5,685 bases of DNA from Rubrivivax sp. (GCA_027484885.1 JAIXSD010000609.1:1-5685); one strand, 5' to 3'. Shown: positions 1 to 5,188, numbered from the stretch's first letter. A program made the numbers and translations. The notes: generated by a model from the sequence alone, not told the origin.

Positions 1-1
1 G

Positions 2-151
2 CTGGGCCTGCAGGTGATCGCCGAAGGCATCGAAACCCTCGAGCAGCAAGAGCGCCTGCTCGACCTCGGCTGCCACCTGATCCAGGGCTATCTGCACGCC
101 AAGCCCATGCCGCTGCCGGATTTGTTGGCGTGGTTGGCCCGGCGCGGTTGA
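2..151 (+). CDS. EAL-domain protein, C-terminal end (partial)
   Basis: This is the last 49 codons and the TGA stop of a gene that begins before the window. The translation contains VIAEGIETLEQ, then LGCHLIQGYL and KPMPLPDLLAWL. That is the characteristic end of an EAL domain, the cyclic-di-GMP phosphodiesterase family: the AEGIET loop carries a conserved glutamate near the metal site, and the QGYL motif closes the barrel. The family hydrolyses the second messenger c-di-GMP to pGpG. Whether this copy is active cannot be judged, because the EAL, DDFG and other catalytic segments lie outside the window. The protein ends about ten residues after the domain, so the EAL domain is its C-terminal module; GGDEF, PAS or membrane domains may precede it. 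It is convergent with the flotillin gene, whose stop lies only 27 nt away. Confidence 0.93.
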   Translation: MGLQVIAEGIETLEQQERLLDLGCHLIQGYLHAKPMPLPDLLAWLARRG

Positions 152-178
152 GGGGGTGCTTGGCCCGCGCAGCTCCGC

Positions 179-1882
179 TCAGTTGGCGAGTTGGGTCGGC
201 GTGCTCGATCCGGGCTGCAGCAGGCCTGCCAGATTGTGGGCAATGCCGGTGATGCCCTCATTGCTGAGGCCGGCGTCCTTCATCACCGCGTCGACGATGG
301 GCTTGGCGATCTGATACTGCAGGGCCGAGTTCATCACCTGTTCGGGGAAAGTGCCCGCCGGAGCAGCGGCCGCGCCGTCCTGCGAAGCGCTGGCGCCGCC
401 GGCGTTCATGCCATTGACCTGGAAGATGCGGATGGAATCGATCTTCTCCATCGGTCGCACCGCCTGCTCGATGATCTGCGGCAGTTGCTGCAGCAGCAGG
501 GTGCGCACCTGCAGGTCGATCTGTGCGGCCGAGAGGGTGTTCAGCGCCTCGTTGATGGCGCGCTTGCCTTCGGCTTCGGCCAGGGCCGCGGCCTGCTTGG
601 CGCGTGCTTCGATGGTGATGGCCTCGGCGCGGTCCAGCGCGGCTTCCTTCTCAGCCGAGGCTGAGACCTTGACCGCAATCGCTAACTGTTCGGCTTCCTT
701 GCTGGCTTCGATCAGCTGGATGTTTTTCTCCCGCTCGGCCACCGCCACCTGACGGGCGGTGTTCACGCCTTCCTCGGCCTTGACGGCATCGGCACGCGCC
801 TGGTTGGCCAAGGCGTCGGCCACCGATTGTTCCTTGCTCTTGTTGGCAATCGCGATCTGCATGTCCTGGCGGGCGATTTCCACTTGCTTGCGCTGCTCGG
901 CGCGCTGCATCTCGGTCTTGCGCTCCAGCTCGATCTCGCGGGTCTGCACGACCAGGTTTTTGTCGATCTCGGCCGACTTGATCTCGCGCTCGGCTTCGAT
1001 CTTCTTCTGGCTGACCTGGCGCTCGGCCTCGATCTTGGCGGCTTCGGCTTCGCGGCTGCGCTCGGCTTGCTGGGTGGCGATCTGCGCGGCCTGCTCGGCG
1101 CGCGCGGTTTCCACCTGACGCTGCTGGGCCAGGGTGGCGAACTCCTGATCCTGCTCGATGGTCAGCTTCTGGCGCTGCGCTTCCAGGTTCTTGGTGCGCA
1201 CCTGCATCTCGGTTTCCTGCTCGACATCGTTGCGCTGCTTGCGGCGCGCCTCGGTCTGCTCGGTCAAGCGGGTCAGGCCCTCGGCGTCGAAGGCGTTGTT
1301 GGGGTTGAAGAACTGCTTGTCGGTCTGGTCCAGGCTGGTCAGCGAGACCGACTCCAGCTCCAGGCCGTTCTTCTCCAGGTCTTCGGCCACCGCGTTCTGC
1401 ACCGCCTGCACGAAGTCGCGGCGCTTGTCCTGCAGCTCCTGGATGGTCATGGTGGCGGCGGTGGCGCGCAGGGCGTCCACGAACTTGTCTTCCACCAGGG
1501 TCTTCAGCGCTTCCGGTGCCAAGGTGCGCGTGCCCAGGGTCTGGGCCGCGGTGCTGACGGCCTCGGCCGTTTGCTGCACGCGCACGAAGAAGGCGGCGGT
1601 CACGTCCACCCGCATGCGGTCCTTGGTGATCAGGCTCTCGCGCTCGCGGCGCATGACTTCGAGCTTCAGCGTGTTCATATTGACCAGCACGCGCTCATGG
1701 AAGACCGGCAGCACGATGGCGCCGCCATCCATGATGACCTTTTGCCCACCCAGGCCGGTGCGCACAAAGGCGGTTTCCTTGGTCGAGCGCTTGTACAGGC
1801 GCGCGAACACCAGGCCGATGGCCAGAAGGCCCAGCAGGGCAATGCCGGCAATGCTGCCGAGTTCGATCAGGTTGTTGTCCAT
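179..1882 (-). CDS. yqiK: YqiK-type flotillin (SPFH/band 7 membrane scaffold)
   Basis: A 567-residue flotillin, close to the roughly 553 residues of E. coli YqiK. Flotillins are inner-membrane scaffolds that oligomerise and mark membrane microdomains. One N-terminal membrane segment (about residues 8-28) is followed by basic RLYKR, an SPFH/band 7 domain (about 35-200), a very long Ala/Glu/Gln-rich coiled coil (about 205-445) and the flotillin C-terminal region with LLLQQLPQIIEQAVRPMEKI (462-481). The segment FFNPNNAFDAEGLTRLTEQT (191-210) and the ending KIDSIRIFQVNGMN closely resemble YqiK as I remember it. A Gly/Ala/Ser linker (about 495-510) leads to a final tail of about 55 residues with helix-forming stretches. 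The start is supported by AGGAGG (minus strand, 1900-1895) and a closer GAGG six bases before the ATG. It is last in the operon, 35 nt after the YqiJ-like gene, matching the yqiJ-yqiK order of E. coli. Confidence 0.93.
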   Translation of the reverse strand: MDNNLIELGSIAGIALLGLLAIGLVFARLYKRSTKETAFVRTGLGGQKVIMDGGAIVLPVFHERVLVNMNTLKLEVMRRERESLITKDRMRVDVTAAFFVRVQQTAEAVSTAAQTLGTRTLAPEALKTLVEDKFVDALRATAATMTIQELQDKRRDFVQAVQNAVAEDLEKNGLELESVSLTSLDQTDKQFFNPNNAFDAEGLTRLTEQTEARRKQRNDVEQETEMQVRTKNLEAQRQKLTIEQDQEFATLAQQRQVETARAEQAAQIATQQAERSREAEAAKIEAERQVSQKKIEAEREIKSAEIDKNLVVQTREIELERKTEMQRAEQRKQVEIARQDMQIAIANKSKEQSVADALANQARADAVKAEEGVNTARQVAVAEREKNIQLIEASKEAEQLAIAVKVSASAEKEAALDRAEAITIEARAKQAAALAEAEGKRAINEALNTLSAAQIDLQVRTLLLQQLPQIIEQAVRPMEKIDSIRIFQVNGMNAGGASASQDGAAAAPAGTFPEQVMNSALQYQIAKPIVDAVMKDAGLSNEGITGIAHNLAGLLQPGSSTPTQLAN

Positions 1883-1917
1883 GGGTTTCCTCTTCCTCCT
1901 TGATTCATTAGGGCGCC

Positions 1918-2550
1918 TCAGCGCTCGACCAGGCCCGGGTGCGGGTTGCGGATGGCGCGGTAGATGGCGCCGTTCTTGCGCACCAGCAGCAGCTCGCTGC
2001 CTTCCTCGAAGACCTCGTCCGCCAGGTCGGGCTCCACCAGCAGGTGATGGACGCGGCCATGCTCGTCACGCACCCGCGCCTGGGCGGCCAAGCCCTTGCG
2101 GGCGTGGCCGGCGTAGACCGTGGCAACCCGGCCCAGCAGGGTTTGGGCACTGACGGCCGAGCTTTCATCACGCGGCACGATATGGGCCACCAGGGCACCG
2201 AGCGCGCGCACCGTGGTCAGGCCTGCGGGCACGGCCGCCAGGCCGGCCAACCAGGCCGGCAGGTAATGGCCCACCAGGCCCCGGCTGACCATCTGCAGGC
2301 TGTAGCCGAACAGGGCATAGCCGGTCAGGAACAGCAGCAGCAAGACCAAGGCCGGCACCCGGCCCAGATGCAGCCAGCCCAGCACCCGGTCCAGCGCGCC
2401 GTCATGGCCAGCTTCGGGCAGCCAGTCGTCCAGCCAGTTGCTGGGGCTCATCGAGATCATCATGCCCAAGCCCTCCAGCAGGGCGATGCCGACGATCAGG
2501 GCAAAGGCAATGCCGAAGGGCAGGTTCTCCGGGGTGGTGAACAGGCTCAT
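1918..2550 (-). CDS. yqiJ: YqiJ-like inner-membrane protein with OB-fold-like C-terminus
   Basis: A 210-residue membrane protein of the YqiJ family (DUF1449, NfeD-like), the usual partner of YqiK flotillins. Three hydrophobic segments are visible at about residues 12-32, 65-88 and 97-125. They are followed by a soluble, beta-rich region (about 135-205) that fits the OB-fold seen in NfeD-type proteins. Landmarks shared with E. coli YqiJ (about 209 residues) as I recall it are LGRVPALV (62-69), VPRDESSAVS (125-134), the HHLLVEPD stretch (168-175) and the NPHPGLV ending, comparable to NPWPQIL. NfeD-like proteins are thought to work with flotillins or SPFH proteins in membrane quality control; the exact activity is not known. 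The ATG overlaps the stop of the PspA-like gene as ATGA, which implies translational coupling. A shorter reading frame within it on the same strand is a shadow. Confidence 0.9.
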   Translation of the reverse strand: MSLFTTPENLPFGIAFALIVGIALLEGLGMMISMSPSNWLDDWLPEAGHDGALDRVLGWLHLGRVPALVLLLLFLTGYALFGYSLQMVSRGLVGHYLPAWLAGLAAVPAGLTTVRALGALVAHIVPRDESSAVSAQTLLGRVATVYAGHARKGLAAQARVRDEHGRVHHLLVEPDLADEVFEEGSELLLVRKNGAIYRAIRNPHPGLVER

Positions 2551-3233
2551 GCTTGACCGTCAGCGCCAGACTGTTTCAGTTGGGCCAGGCGTGCGTCGAT
2601 CTGCGTCTGGCGTACCAACTCCTCCAGCGTCTGCAGCTTGCTGGCGTCGTCCAGTCGGCCGGCGCGGGCGACACCTGCGAGGCCGGTTTGGCGCTCGTAA
2701 ATGCGATCAAAGGCACCGGTGGCGCCGGCCAGGCGTTGCTCGATCTGGGCGGCGCTGCTGCCGGGGTTGGCCGCTGTGCCGGCGCTGCTGGCCCGGCTTT
2801 GGCGGAACTGGCTCAGCGCCGCTTCCATCTCGCGCCGCTTGGCCAGCAGGGCATCGACGTAGCCGCGGTGCTCGCCTTCCTGCTGAGCCAGTTCGGCCAG
2901 GCTGGCCTCCAGCAGAGGCAGCTGGGCCTCGATGTCCAGTTGGCGGCCCACGGCGGCGCGCGCCAGGTCTTCGCGGCCCTGGCCCAGGGCGGTGTCGATT
3001 TGCGCTTTCAGCGCGTCGTGCTGGCGGTTCAGCTCTGCATGGCGCTGCTGGGCCAGATGGCGGTTGGCGGTGACCGTGCCCAATTCGTGGCGCACCTCGT
3101 CCACCACCTGGTCGAGTTCGCGCAGGGCTTGCTCCATCATGGCCTCGGGCGCACGGTCTTCGATGCGGTCCAGCAAGGCATGCACGCCGCCAGCCATGGC
3201 ACGGGTGACGCGGGATCTCAGGGTTTCGGCCAT
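2547..3233 (-). CDS. PspA/IM30-family coiled-coil protein
   Basis: A 228-residue, almost entirely helical protein that I assign to the PspA/IM30 (ESCRT-III-like) family. It starts with an amphipathic stretch (MAETLRSRVTRAMAGGVHALL, residues 1-21), suited to membrane binding. A long coiled coil follows (about 28-145), containing the typical EQALRELDQVVDEVR pattern near residue 34. An Ala/Ser/Gly linker (147-161) leads to a helix with QIEQRLAGATGAFDRIYE (163-180) and a final helix (about 195-222). PspA proteins coat damaged inner membranes and help keep the proton gradient. The length is typical (about 220-235), but the sequence is divergent from both E. coli PspA and YjfJ. The reading frame extends upstream to 3383, but that part overlaps the preceding gene. 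The ATG at 3233 is chosen because of AAGGAG six bases before it and its 1-nt distance from the previous stop. It overlaps the downstream gene by ATGA. Confidence 0.85.
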   Translation of the reverse strand: MAETLRSRVTRAMAGGVHALLDRIEDRAPEAMMEQALRELDQVVDEVRHELGTVTANRHLAQQRHAELNRQHDALKAQIDTALGQGREDLARAAVGRQLDIEAQLPLLEASLAELAQQEGEHRGYVDALLAKRREMEAALSQFRQSRASSAGTAANPGSSAAQIEQRLAGATGAFDRIYERQTGLAGVARAGRLDDASKLQTLEELVRQTQIDARLAQLKQSGADGQA

Positions 3234-3234
3234 T

Positions 3235-3756
3235 TCACGCTCCTTGTTGACGGGCTTGTTGCAGACATTGGATGGCTTGTGCCAGTTGCAGCGTGGCGCC
3301 GATATGGCGTTGCACGCCGTCGGGGTCGAAGGCGGCAGCTTGCGGGGTGGTGGCCTGGCGCAGCAGGGATTCGGTGTGGGCAAAGCTGCGCCGCAGCAGC
3401 TTGTCTTCCAGCTGCTTGGCCTGCTCCAGATTGCCGACCTCGGCGCTGATCAGCAGCGCCATGGCATGGCTGATGTGCTCCAGCGCCTGGCTGAGCACCT
3501 CGGAATGCTGGCCGGTGCTGGCTTCCAGCTGGGCCAGGGCGGCACGGGGTCGGGCGGCCAGATCGCGGCACCAAGCCAGGGCGGTGACGAAGTCGAACGC
3601 GCCATCGTGCTGGCGCTTGAGCTGACCGAGCAACACACGCAGCTTGTCGCTGTTGGTGGTGGCGCCTTCAACCTTGAGCTGAGCCAGCCAGAGGTAGAGA
3701 TCACTAGGGATGCGCGCCGACAGCGGCTCCATCGTCGTGCTCGTCGCTTGCGCCAT
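3235..3756 (-). CDS. RHH-like N-terminal domain protein, probable operon regulator
   Basis: A 173-residue protein I cannot assign to a named family. Residues about 11-48 look like a ribbon-helix-helix DNA-binding fold: a short strand (PLSARIP), a helix (SDLYLWLAQLKVEG), a turn, and a second helix (TNSDKLRVLLGQLK). The rest is helical and without membrane segments (about 52-172), plausibly for oligomerisation or for sensing, with conserved-looking AFDFVTALAWCRDLAARPR (53-71). It is first in the operon; its stop is one base before the PspA-like start. The promoter just upstream contains a perfect palindrome between the -35 and -10 boxes, so autorepression is a reasonable inference. AGGAGC and AGGA lie 6-12 bases before the chosen ATG; a second ATG at codon 9 (MEPLSARIP) would still keep the whole domain. 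An alternative is that the protein is a PspA-binding partner rather than a DNA-binding one. Confidence 0.82.
   Translation of the reverse strand: MAQATSTTMEPLSARIPSDLYLWLAQLKVEGATTNSDKLRVLLGQLKRQHDGAFDFVTALAWCRDLAARPRAALAQLEASTGQHSEVLSQALEHISHAMALLISAEVGNLEQAKQLEDKLLRRSFAHTESLLRQATTPQAAAFDPDGVQRHIGATLQLAQAIQCLQQARQQGA
3240..3245 (-). promoter_or_regulatory. Ribosome binding site of the PspA-like gene
   Basis: AAGGAG on the minus strand lies six bases before the ATG at 3233-3231 and inside the last codons of the preceding gene. It decides the start: the longer frame reaching 3383 has no such site and would overlap the upstream gene by about 150 bases. Confidence 0.75.
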
Positions 3757-3796
3757 GGTCCTGCTCCTGCGGGCCTGAAGCGACCCGATGCGAGGC

Positions 3797-3824
3797 AGTG
3801 TATTCGTTTGAATTCAAACGACAA
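3797..3824 (-). promoter_or_regulatory. Putative sigma-70-type promoter of the RHH-PspA-YqiJ-YqiK operon
   Basis: Read on the minus strand, TTGTCG (3824-3819) and TACACT (3802-3797) are separated by 16 bases. Each matches the sigma-70 consensus boxes at four of six positions. Transcription would begin near 3790, giving a leader of about 34 bases before the ATG at 3756. The spacer is almost filled by a perfect palindrome, so the promoter looks built for repression. The location, just upstream of the first gene and just after an upstream terminator, supports it; no experiment does. Confidence 0.5.
3804..3821. promoter_or_regulatory. 18-bp perfect palindrome, putative operator
   Basis: TCGTTTGAATTCAAACGA is identical to its reverse complement over all 18 bases (centre between 3812 and 3813). 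It sits in the spacer between the -35 and -10 boxes, overlapping the inner end of the -35. A dimeric repressor bound here would block RNA polymerase. The ribbon-helix-helix-like protein encoded immediately downstream is the obvious candidate ligand; that link is inference. It is AT-richer than its surroundings, as is common for operators. Confidence 0.55.
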
Positions 3825-3842
3825 CACCCCCAGAAGGGGGTG
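3815..3842 (-). terminator. Intrinsic terminator after the oxidase remnant
   Basis: Minus-strand reading gives a perfect seven-pair stem, CACCCCC / GGGGGTG (3842-3836 with 3831-3825), closed by a TTCT loop and followed by the T-rich run TTGTCGTTTG. It starts 13 bases after the stop codon of the decayed oxidase frame and would shield the downstream operon from read-through. The T-rich tail is also the -35 region of the operon promoter. On the plus strand the stem is followed by AAAGG, so it would not terminate in that direction. Confidence 0.6.
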
Positions 3843-3855
3843 AAAGGAACGAGGC

Positions 3856-4038
3856 CTACAGATAGCGCGCCCAGGGCTGGTTGCTCAGCTTTCCGGCCGG
3901 ATCGTGCGCTTGCTTCAGCCGGCGCATCTCGTTCACGTCCGGTTAGGCCTGCTCGAACTGCTCACGGCTGGCCAGTCGGGCTTGGGCCAGGCCCAGGAGC
4001 AGCCGTCGCCGCCCCAGCGACGGGTGGGCGGGAAGATC
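3856..4038 (-). pseudogene. Decayed C-terminal fragment of an FAD-linked oxidase
   Basis: In one minus-strand frame about 60 codons read to a TAG stop at 3858-3856. The last 28 residues before it, PDVNEMRRLKQAHDPAGKLS followed by NQPWARYL, resemble the end of FAD-binding oxidases of the vanillyl-alcohol/lactone oxidase type, where a YP...F..LK...DP.G.xSN pattern closes the protein. A TAA at 3945-3943 interrupts the frame exactly where a tyrosine (TAC/TAT) would be expected, after the residues REQFEQA. Further upstream the frame is open but resembles nothing I can identify, and the neighbouring lysozyme-inhibitor gene begins at 4079. The rest of the oxidase is therefore gone. The fragment keeps its terminator. 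Assignment to the oxidase family is from motif memory over a short stretch. Confidence 0.5.
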
Positions 4039-4066
4039 GCTTAATCTGTGATCGCTGCTAACTTTT

Positions 4067-4070
4067 GGAG
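4067..4070 (+). promoter_or_regulatory. Ribosome binding site of the LprI-MliC gene
   Basis: GGAG lies eight bases before the ATG at 4079 and favours that start. Two later in-frame ATGs (4133 and 4148) would give a shorter signal peptide; the one at 4148 has a GAGG four bases upstream, while 4133 has no clear site. No convincing -35/-10 pair is visible in the short upstream region. Confidence 0.45.
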
Positions 4071-4078
4071 CCCCTGCC

Positions 4079-4729
4079 ATGTTCTGCTTCTCCCTGCGTT
4101 CCTTGGTCCTCGCTCAGCGTAGCTCAAGCCGCATGCGGCGAGGCCAGATGGGCTTGCTGCTGGCGCTCTTATCTGGCGCAGCGCTCGCAGCGCCGGCGGG
4201 GCCGCGCCCGGCCTTCGACTGTGCCAAGGTTCAGCCCGGCAGCATGGCGGCCCTGGTGTGCGCCGATGCCGGCCTCGCGCAGCTGGACCGGCAGCTGAGC
4301 AAGGTCTACCGCCAGGCTTTGAAGAAGGCCGCCCAGGAGCGGCCGCCCTTGCTCAAGGCCGAGCAGCGCGGCTGGGTCAAGGGCCGTGACGAGTGCTGGA
4401 AGAGCGAGGACAAAGCGGCCTGCGTGAAAGACAGTTATGTCCGCCGCATCGCCGAGCTGCAGGCCCGCTACCGCCTGCTGCCCGCTCAAGGACCGTTTCG
4501 CTGGGCCTGTGATGGCCATGCCGCCAAAGAGGTGGTGGTGAATTTCTTCGCCACCGAGCCGCCTACCCTGGTGGCCGAGTTCGGTGACAGCAGCTCGCTG
4601 ATGTTTGCCGAGCGCAGCGCCAGCGGCAGCCGCTACGTTGGCCGCAACGAGAGCTTTTGGGAGCACCAGGGCGAAGCCCGCATCGTCTGGGGCTACCAGG
4701 CGCCGGAGATGGTCTGCCGCCAGCCCTGA
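4079..4729 (+). CDS. Secreted LprI/MliC two-domain lysozyme inhibitor
   Basis: A 216-residue exported protein with two domains, both tied to lysozyme inhibition. A hydrophobic export signal (about residues 24-37, GLLLALLSGAALA) ends in a good signal peptidase I site (ALA before APAG). No lipobox is seen, so the protein is probably periplasmic and soluble. Residues about 46-131 form an LprI-type (DUF1311) domain with FDCAKVQPGSMAALVCADAG, LLKAEQRGWVKGRDECW and AACVKDSYVRRIAELQARY; cysteines 48, 61, 106 and 115 could pair. Residues about 140-214 form an MliC-type domain with cysteines 144 and 213, SASGSRY (180-186) and SFWEHQGEA (192-200). MliC proteins plug the active site of C-type lysozyme. 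With the start at 4079 the n-region is unusually long (23 residues); a start at codon 19 gives a more normal signal. It is divergent from the flotillin operon and separated from it by the oxidase relic. Confidence 0.87.
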   Translation: MFCFSLRSLVLAQRSSSRMRRGQMGLLLALLSGAALAAPAGPRPAFDCAKVQPGSMAALVCADAGLAQLDRQLSKVYRQALKKAAQERPPLLKAEQRGWVKGRDECWKSEDKAACVKDSYVRRIAELQARYRLLPAQGPFRWACDGHAAKEVVVNFFATEPPTLVAEFGDSSSLMFAERSASGSRYVGRNESFWEHQGEARIVWGYQAPEMVCRQP

Positions 4730-4983
4730 TGAGGACGAGCGCCGTGCCCTGCCTCATGGGGCCGGGCGCCCTGGTCGCCAGCTGCCTCGGGGCTGGCGCC
4801 AACGTTACACGGCATCCATGCGGCCTGCACGAGTGGGCGTTACTAGCCCATGCTGCGGCGTGCGTGGTGGCTTTCGGGGCAGACTGTCGCCAATCTTTAC
4901 AACTTGTTTCGCGAGCCGTCGCCGGTGAGCCCTTTTCGCCTGGCCTTGCACCGTTCCCCGCGTTTCGGGGGGGAAGGCCCTGA
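4729..4983 (+). CDS. Doubtful 84-codon ORF overlapping the previous stop (TGATG)
   Basis: An ATG overlaps the stop of the lysozyme-inhibitor gene as TGATG, a form often used for translational coupling, and opens 84 codons ending at TGA (4981-4983). The product is Ala/Gly/Cys/Pro-rich, with no signal, membrane segment or domain that I recognise (for example NVTRHPCGLHEWALLAHA in the middle). Two hairpins fall inside it, and codon choice drifts away from the GC-rich third positions of its neighbours after about codon 25. Both features suggest non-coding DNA. I list it because of its position; it is more likely an intergenic stretch than a gene. Confidence 0.18.
   Translation: MRTSAVPCLMGPGALVASCLGAGANVTRHPCGLHEWALLAHAAACVVAFGADCRQSLQLVSRAVAGEPFSPGLAPFPAFRGGRP
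4776..4798 (+). other. Hairpin 47 bases after the LprI-MliC stop
   Basis: CGCCAGC (4776-4782) and GCTGGCG (4792-4798) form a perfect seven-pair, GC-rich stem with a nine-base loop. No T-run follows (the next bases are CCAACGTTAC), so it is not a standard intrinsic terminator. It could protect the 3' end of the transcript or assist Rho-dependent ending. Confidence 0.3.
4942..4979. other. Nested inverted repeat in the intergenic region
   Basis: GGCCTT (4942-4947) pairs with AAGGCC (4974-4979), and inside it CCCCG (4956-4960) pairs with CGGGG (4966-4970) across a CGTTT loop. The structure is strong but lacks a T-tail on either strand. Whether it is a terminator relic, a dispersed repeat unit or chance in GC-rich DNA cannot be decided from one copy. 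Confidence 0.3.
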
Positions 4984-5025
4984 CCGCGAATCAAGACGCA
5001 TGTGTTCGTCCTCAAATCCGGTCAT

Positions 5026-5039
5026 CTGTTCGCAAACAG
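5026..5039. promoter_or_regulatory. Inverted repeat upstream of the sigma-54 promoter, possible activator site
   Basis: CTGTT CGCA AACAG has five-base perfect arms. A second TGTTCG occurs 24 bases upstream (5003-5008, compared with 5027-5032). Sigma-54 promoters need an enhancer-binding activator bound upstream, and this site lies about 52 bases before the -24 element, within the usual range. Half-sites this short can arise by chance. Confidence 0.25.
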
Positions 5040-5090
5040 CTTTGCCGTGACCCGTCTTTTGCCTGACTCCACTGGGCGCAGCACTCGCCT

Positions 5091-5106
5091 TGGCATGTCA
5101 TTTGCG
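5091..5106 (+). promoter_or_regulatory. Sigma-54 (RpoN) -24/-12 promoter
   Basis: TGGCATGTCATTTGCG matches the consensus TGGCACG-N4-TTGCW at all but two specified bases (T for C at the sixth position and the final W). The invariant GG (5092-5093) and GC (5104-5105) are exactly ten bases apart, as RpoN requires. Transcription would start near 5116, leaving a leader of about 77 bases before the ATG at 5193. The element points at the secreted lectin-like gene, so that gene probably depends on RpoN and an enhancer-binding activator not present in this window. Confidence 0.68.
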
Positions 5107-5167
5107 TGGTGACGTTTGCTCTCCAGTTGGGGGAGCCCGTCCATGCGATAGGGGGGGGCGGAACACC

Positions 5168-5188
5168 ATGAACTCGAAAGATCGATAG
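5168..5188 (+). other. Six-codon mini-ORF (MNSKDR) in the leader
   Basis: An ATG with a GGCGGA stretch before it opens six codons and stops with TAG at 5186-5188, four bases before the ATG of the lectin-like gene and in a different frame. The main gene has only a weak ribosome site (AGAAAG directly against the ATG), so ribosomes finishing this mini-ORF could re-initiate at 5193. An eight-G run (5151-5158) lies just upstream. The mini-ORF could equally be accidental. Confidence 0.25.

Noticed and set aside
152..178. Possible terminator between the convergent EAL and flotillin genes
   Set aside because: The 27 bases contain no stem of useful length and no T-run on either strand.
827..1903. Long open frame on the plus strand (358 codons) opposite the flotillin gene, and a similar one at 1158-2153
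   Set aside because: The products are Leu/His/Gly- or Ser/Arg-rich low-complexity translations of the antisense of a coiled coil in GC-rich DNA. The minus-strand frame has clear family motifs and ribosome sites.
3234..3383. A 50-residue N-terminal extension of the PspA-like protein
   Set aside because: It overlaps the upstream gene's coding sequence, is Pro/Cys-rich unlike a PspA N-terminus, and has no ribosome site; the ATG at 3233 has AAGGAG at six bases.
2553..3449. Plus-strand open frames opposite the PspA-like gene (298 and 303 codons)
   Set aside because: They are antisense shadows of a helical, Ala/Glu/Gln-rich gene; they have no domain, and the larger ones run across gene boundaries of the minus-strand operon.
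3943..4080. Minus-strand ATG-started 45-codon frame ending at the TAA inside the oxidase relic
   Set aside because: Its ATG overlaps the start codon of the plus-strand lysozyme-inhibitor gene and no ribosome site precedes it; it is better read as part of the decayed frame.
4169..4666. Minus-strand 165-codon frame opposite the LprI-MliC gene
   Set aside because: It is antisense to a gene with signal peptide, paired cysteines and two recognised domains; its own product shows no family features.
4835..4854. TGGGCGTTACTAGCCCA as a possible integron attC core
   Set aside because: GGGCGTTA recalls attC R sites, but no matching partner site, cassette structure or integrase is present; the short inverted repeat (TGGGC/GCCCA) is likely chance.
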